A stretch of 64,000 nucleotides of DNA from assembly GCA_905234075.1 (NCBI GenBank), contig CAJOGI010000001.1, positions 248,001 through 312,000 on the forward strand, written 5' to 3'. Position numbers and translations under genes: made by a program. The stretch's first letter is position 1, and each line of letters opens with the position of its first letter. A model generated the notes under the pieces. It searched no databases. It worked only from the letters and a program-made list of their open reading frames with translations, and was not told the origin of the DNA. Below, one piece after another: positions 60,402 through 64,000 of this stretch. Origin of the DNA: an uncultured Synergistales bacterium. GTDB taxonomy: Bacteria; Synergistota; Synergistia; Synergistales; Aminobacteriaceae.

Positions 60402-61865
60402 TCAGCCTCCGTAAGTCAGGCTCACTATCGCTGTAGTTACGGGCGGACAGAAAGTAATTAGGAGCAATAAGCTGATGAGCAGCAAGTAGAACGGGATAGC
60501 TTCTTTCATGAACGGCTTAGTCTTGCAGCCCGTTACAGAGCATGTAACAAACATTAACGTCCCCATAGGAGGCGACAATGCGCCGATCGCGTTGTTAAAG
60601 ATGTAAATCATTGCGAACTGAATTTCATCAATCCCGTATTGCTTGGCAATAGGAGCAAGCAATGGAACTAAAACAATCATTGTCGCGTTGCCTTCGATGA
60701 ACATTCCCACGATTAGGACAAAAATATTAACGGCGATTAAAAACGCATATTTATTCGGGCAGATTGAGACGATAAATTCAGTGAGCTGCTGCGGTATTCT
60801 TTCCTTCGTCAAGACCCACGAGAAGACCGAAGCCGCCGACACGATTAACATAATTCCGCCGGTCGTCGTTACGGTTTCCTTACATGCCTGCAAAATTCCC
60901 TTCAGCGTCAGTTCTCTATAAAGGAGGCCAAGAATTATCGCGTAGAGAATTGCAATAGCTCCGGCTTCAGTTGCTGTGAAAACGCCGAGCCTAATTCCCC
61001 CGATTATGATTATAGGCAAGCACAAAGGCAGCAGAGCCGGCCTCAAGTGTCCCCAGAGTTCTTTGCCCGTTAATTTTTTATTTCGTATCGGAAGATAGCC
61101 GCGCTTCTTTGAAATAAAATGAACAAGCAGCATCATAGCAATACACAGAGAGCCGCCGACCGTGATGCCCGACATGAATAATTTTCCGATTGAAACGTCA
61201 GCGATACAGCCGTATAAAATCATAGCTATTCCGGGCGGTATCAAAGGCGTAATCATTGCCGAAGCCGCAGTTACGACGGAGCTGAACTCTTTTGAAAATC
61301 CCTGCTTCTCCATTTCCGGCACAAGCATCTTCGCTTCCATTGCCGCGTCCGCTAAATTCGAGCCTGACAAACCGCCCATTAACGTTGAAAGCAAAACATT
61401 AACTTGAGCAAGACCGCCGGGCATTCTTCCCGTTATGGCCGAGCAGAAATTCATAATCCTGTTAGTAACGCCGGAGTAGTTCATGAAAGTTCCTGCGCAG
61501 ACAAAAAACGGAATGGCCAAGAGCGACGGATTTTCTGTGCCGATTACTGAACGCTGTCCAAAAATAATTTGATTTATTCCGGGATTGAAGAGGAAATAAA
61601 TTAACGAGCCTCCGAAAACTGAAATAAATACCGGGACTTTTAAGAACAACAGAACTAACATGGCTGTCGCTGAAATTCCTAAAACGGTATTCGTTCCCCA
61701 TGCCTTGCCTAACTCTTCAAGGAAAGGCTTGACCCATTGAATATTAACGCCGATTAAAAGCACGAGAGCCGCAAGAACCGCGAAGAGCCAAGAAACTTTC
61801 AACACGCGCAATAAAATCACGAGGGCTATTGCTCCGACTATGCTTAAAATTAAAGCGGTGTCCAT
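60402..61865 (-). CDS. dctM: TRAP transporter large permease DctM
   Basis: A 487-residue inner membrane protein with about 12 helices that imports organic acids using an ion gradient. DctM signatures: AIPFFVCAGTFMNYSG, LLSTLMGGLSGSNLADAAME, AASAMITPLIPPGIAMILYG and FNNAIGALSPPMGTLMFVTC. The start ATG overlaps the dctQ stop (TAATG), as is usual. The periplasmic binding subunit DctP is missing from this locus. Confidence 0.94.
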   Translation of the reverse strand: MDTALILSIVGAIALVILLRVLKVSWLFAVLAALVLLIGVNIQWVKPFLEELGKAWGTNTVLGISATAMLVLLFLKVPVFISVFGGSLIYFLFNPGINQIIFGQRSVIGTENPSLLAIPFFVCAGTFMNYSGVTNRIMNFCSAITGRMPGGLAQVNVLLSTLMGGLSGSNLADAAMEAKMLVPEMEKQGFSKEFSSVVTAASAMITPLIPPGIAMILYGCIADVSIGKLFMSGITVGGSLCIAMMLLVHFISKKRGYLPIRNKKLTGKELWGHLRPALLPLCLPIIIIGGIRLGVFTATEAGAIAILYAIILGLLYRELTLKGILQACKETVTTTGGIMLIVSAASVFSWVLTKERIPQQLTEFIVSICPNKYAFLIAVNIFVLIVGMFIEGNATMIVLVPLLAPIAKQYGIDEIQFAMIYIFNNAIGALSPPMGTLMFVTCSVTGCKTKPFMKEAIPFYLLLISLLLLITFCPPVTTAIVSLTYGG

Positions 61866-62380
61866 TATTCTTCAACCTTCCTTTCCGGGATTTCAATCGA
61901 CTTCACGAACAGCGGCGCGTACTTCGAGACAAAGTAGCTGACTATCATCAAAGCACAGCCGTAAGGGGCAACGCCGTAAATATAAGTGTAGGGTATTCTT
62001 AAAATCGGCGTGGGCCTTCCTGAACGTCCGAATACTTGAGCTACATAAGCCTGCGACTTCACGAGCAGGAACACAAGCACGAACAGAACTATTAAATCAA
62101 TCACATAACCCATAAATTTTTGAAGCTTCGCCGGCAGTGCGTCAACAAGCATTTCAATAGCAACATGGCTTCCCGTCCTGAAAGCAACGCTCGCGCCCAT
62201 GTAAATCAGCCAGACCTGACAGAACGCGCAGATTTCTTCCTGCCATAAAATCGGGTCCTGCATTACATAACGCTTGAAAACTCCTACGCTTGTTACGAGC
62301 GTCAGAATAATTAAAGCTATCGATGCTATGATTAAATCGAGATTGCACAGCGTCTTGACTAAAGGGTTAGCCTTCTTCAA
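61865..62380 (-). CDS. dctQ: TRAP transporter small permease DctQ
   Basis: A 171-residue membrane protein with four helices (LDLIIASIALIILTLVTSVG, VWLIYMGASVAFRTGSHVAI, FMGYVIDLIVLFVLVFLLVK and a C-terminal one at APYGCALMIVSYF). WQEEICAFCQVWLIYMGA with the conserved W-x-E-E is the family signature. It heads dctQ-dctM; AGAGGTGG precedes the ATG. Upstream is a divergent ABC gene with a heptad array between. Confidence 0.92.
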   Translation of the reverse strand: MKKANPLVKTLCNLDLIIASIALIILTLVTSVGVFKRYVMQDPILWQEEICAFCQVWLIYMGASVAFRTGSHVAIEMLVDALPAKLQKFMGYVIDLIVLFVLVFLLVKSQAYVAQVFGRSGRPTPILRIPYTYIYGVAPYGCALMIVSYFVSKYAPLFVKSIEIPERKVEE

Positions 62381-62402
62381 TATTAACCACCTCTTTAATA
62401 AA

Positions 62403-62432
62403 GTTAGGAGTTAGGAGGTAGGAGTTAGGAGT
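62403..62432 (+). repeat. Heptad repeat array between divergent dctQ and the ABC ATPase gene
   Basis: Four units (GTTAGGAGTTAGGAGGTAGG, AGTTAGGAG) end in TTTTTTT. The array is oriented towards the ABC gene but is 37 bases from its start codon, so it is too far to be the ribosome site. Confidence 0.8.
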
Positions 62433-62468
62433 TTTTTTGCTTCGTCTCGTTATAAAATTATTTGGAAT

Positions 62469-63236
62469 ATGAAAAAATTATATACCATAAAAAATTTAAT
62501 CTCACGCTGCGGAGAAAAAATAATCTTAAAAAATATTTCGCTCGAAATTCCTTCAGGGCTCGTCTCGTTAATCGGCGCGAACGGGTCGGGCAAGACTACA
62601 TTACTGCGCGTCTTGGCCGGGCTTGATGACTATGAAGGGAATGTCTTGTTAAACGACATTGAAGTAAAAAAAATTCCGCGACAAAAAATTGCACGCTCCG
62701 TAAGTTTCGTAATGAGCGACAAAAAATTCAGGCCGTCATATTCTTTTACTGCAAGAGAAATAATTTCTATGGGGCGGCTTCCCTTTATGGGCATGTTCGG
62801 ACGAATGACGAAAAGAGATTTTAATTTAGTCGAACGTTCCGCAGAGCTTTTGAAAATTCCGCACCTAATGAGCCGGGATATAATGACGCTCTCGGACGGT
62901 GAAAGGCAGCTCGCGTTCATTGCCGCCGCTATTGCTCAGGACACGGATATAATTTTGCTTGACGAGCCGACGGCATCGCTGGACCCGGACAAAGCCGCGA
63001 TGATATTTTCAATCTTGCGCAAGCTCGCCGATGACGGGCGTAGCATAATAACAGCCGTTCACGATATAAACACTGCGGCAGCGTATTCAGATTTTTATGT
63101 CGCAATTAAAAACGGCGGATTAATTTATAACGGAAAAGAATTAAATCAAAAAATTTTGAGCGAACTATACGATGCTGATTTTATTTCGTACAAAAATAAT
63201 GAAAGGAATGACTTAATGTGGCGCGTAATCAGTTAG
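62469..63236 (+). CDS. Iron-siderophore/cobalamin-type ABC transporter ATP-binding protein
   Basis: A 255-residue ATPase of the FecE/BtuD/FhuC group. Walker A GANGSGKTT, signature TLSDGERQLAFIAAAIAQ (Asp in place of the usual second Gly), Walker B IILLDEPTASLDP and switch SIITAVHDINTAA are present. YSFTAREIISMGRLPFMGMF is characteristic of the siderophore/B12 class. The next gene encodes a matching binding protein and overlaps by 19 bases. The permease is not between them and must lie elsewhere. The stop codon falls in a heptad copy. Confidence 0.92.
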   Translation: MKKLYTIKNLISRCGEKIILKNISLEIPSGLVSLIGANGSGKTTLLRVLAGLDDYEGNVLLNDIEVKKIPRQKIARSVSFVMSDKKFRPSYSFTAREIISMGRLPFMGMFGRMTKRDFNLVERSAELLKIPHLMSRDIMTLSDGERQLAFIAAAIAQDTDIILLDEPTASLDPDKAAMIFSILRKLADDGRSIITAVHDINTAAAYSDFYVAIKNGGLIYNGKELNQKILSELYDADFISYKNNERNDLMWRVIS

Positions 63237-64000
63237 GAGTTAGGGGTTTTATTCTCGTGATTTTTATTTTTTTGTGTGTTCCTGTTTATGGCGAAGAATT
63301 AAGAGTTATATCGCTTTATCCCGGACACACTGAAAATATTTTTGCTATGGGCGGAGAGAAAATTTTAATCGCAGTTTCAGAAAACGATGACGATGATTTA
63401 CTGCCGGAACTGCCGCGAATTTCTTTGAGGGCCGGAGCTGAAAAATTTTTAGCTTTGAAGCCTGATGTCGTTGTTACTCGAAGTTTTGCCGAACGCCTAA
63501 ACCCGAATTTATATGAAGTTCTCGAACGAGCCGGAGTGAAAATAATCAGCCTTGACCCTCCTAAATGGAATGAGTTTGAAAATTATCTTGAGACTTTAGG
63601 AAAAGCACTCGGCCTCAATTACGAAGCCGCTATAAAAAAACTACGCGAGATAAAAACCTCCTGCCTCCTGCCTCCTAACTCCTGCCTCCTAACTGTTTTT
63701 ATTGAGGCAACGTCAAAAGAAATTCATACGTGCGCTCCTGACTCATGGGCGGCAAATTTAATCGCTCTTGCAGGCGGAATTAACACGGCAAAGGACGCTA
63801 AGCCCTTACGCTCTGGAAGCTCAATAGCCGCGTGGGGCGTTGAACGTGTGCTAAAATCTCTCGAAAATAAAAATCTTGATGTTTACATAATTCAAACGGG
63901 AGCTATGAACCGCGCAACGCTCGACGATTTTTATAAACGCGAATGGAGCGGAGCATTAAAGGGCGTAAAAGTCCGAGAAGTTCCCGAAAAATATTTAAGC
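63218..64000 (+). CDS. BtuF/FepB-like periplasmic binding protein (3' end outside window)
   Basis: The open frame runs from a GTG at 63218 (AAAGGA ten bases upstream) to the window edge, 261 codons. A signal peptide with hydrophobic core FILVIFIFLCVPVYG follows the n-region MARNQLGVRG. The mature part is a class III binding protein: LRVISLYPGHTENIFAMGG, EKFLALKPDVVVTRS, VLERAGVKIISLDPP, then a long helix, and TCAPDSWAANLIALAGG. It should deliver cobalamin or an iron chelate to the upstream ATPase's transporter. Two heptad arrays are translated within it: QLGVRG in the signal peptide and TSCLLPPNSCLLT after the central helix. Confidence 0.85.
   Translation, partial: MARNQLGVRGFILVIFIFLCVPVYGEELRVISLYPGHTENIFAMGGEKILIAVSENDDDDLLPELPRISLRAGAEKFLALKPDVVVTRSFAERLNPNLYEVLERAGVKIISLDPPKWNEFENYLETLGKALGLNYEAAIKKLREIKTSCLLPPNSCLLTVFIEATSKEIHTCAPDSWAANLIALAGGINTAKDAKPLRSGSSIAAWGVERVLKSLENKNLDVYIIQTGAMNRATLDDFYKREWSGALKGVKVREVPEKYLS
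63232..63247 (+). repeat. Heptad repeat in the ATPase stop / btuF-like signal peptide overlap
   Basis: GTTAGGAGTTAGGGG holds the stop codon TAG of the ATPase gene in one frame and codes QLGVRG in the other. Confidence 0.7.
63656..63694 (-). repeat. Heptad repeat array inside the btuF-like gene (antisense orientation)
   Basis: About five units in reverse orientation (CCTCCTGCCTCCTGCCTCC, TAACTCCTGCCTCCTAACT) lie between the codons for KKLREIK and those for VFIEATSKE. They encode TSCLLPPNSCLLT and keep the frame. Confidence 0.9.

Noticed and set aside
1-64000. tRNA or rRNA genes
   Set aside because: No cloverleaf consensus blocks or rRNA signatures were noticed in any intergenic region; this was by eye, so a tRNA scan would be decisive.

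Overview
The window is a contiguous, gene-dense, AT-rich piece of bacterial chromosome. It suggests a motile, anaerobic, diderm bacterium that lives on amino acids and organic acids. The evidence is an LpxL-type acyltransferase, TolC and a patatin/beta-barrel protein (outer membrane), flagellar and CheX genes, the anaerobic cobalamin genes cobM/cbiG, a TRAP transporter and several solute-binding proteins, together with a CdaA/CdaR c-di-AMP module. Synergistota fits best and Negativicutes is an alternative. There is no rRNA or tRNA gene here to settle it, so this is inference.

Layout: 1-2.3 kb, end of an unknown gene and two orphan solute-binding proteins; 2.4-11.2 kb, recD2 and a minus-strand run folP-gyrA-psd-pssA plus an AlaX-like editing protein; 11.2-19.5 kb, a histidine cluster (hisH frameshifted, hisA, hisF, two secreted unknowns, a group I intron-like RNA next to a toxin-gene remnant, hisIE, a PHP phosphatase) running into cobM-cbiG; 19.5-21.9 kb, a polar amino acid ABC transporter; 22.0-27.3 kb, a thiamine salvage operon (thiM-thiE-HAD-PTP-thiD/tenA-thiN) behind a TPP riboswitch; 27.5-31.3 kb, a threonine aldolase-like enzyme and valS; 31.3-40.6 kb, flgM-flgN-flgK-flgL with very large FlgK and FlgL; 40.6-51.1 kb, a TPR secreted protein, an efflux cluster (permease-TolC-ATPase), cdaR-cdaA, pyk and trpS; 51.4-56.0 kb, a giant fliD; 56.2-62.4 kb, patatin/beta-barrel protein, cheX, a RuvC-fold protein, an acyltransferase and TRAP permeases; 62.5-64.0 kb, an ABC ATPase and a cobalamin/siderophore-type binding protein that runs off the end.

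Two dispersed repeat families stand out. The first is a heptanucleotide array, (T/G)TAGGAG repeated two to five times, at about 19 places. Many copies lie directly before start codons, where they supply the Shine-Dalgarno sequence. Others overlap gene ends and encode C-terminal tails, form hairpins by inversion, or are inserted in frame inside hisH, thiN and the btuF-like gene. Two unrelated proteins consequently share the peptide LLPPNSCL. The second is an AT-rich element of about 105 bp with four intergenic copies, ending in a conserved TGTAGGTGTAAAAGTAGTTG block.

The most unusual gene content is the parallel enlargement of all three hook-associated proteins (FlgK 1392, FlgL 1376 and FliD 1533 residues, against usual sizes of roughly 300-550). 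FliD and FlgL contain clear internal tandem duplications. Sigma-28-like promoters precede flgM and fliD.
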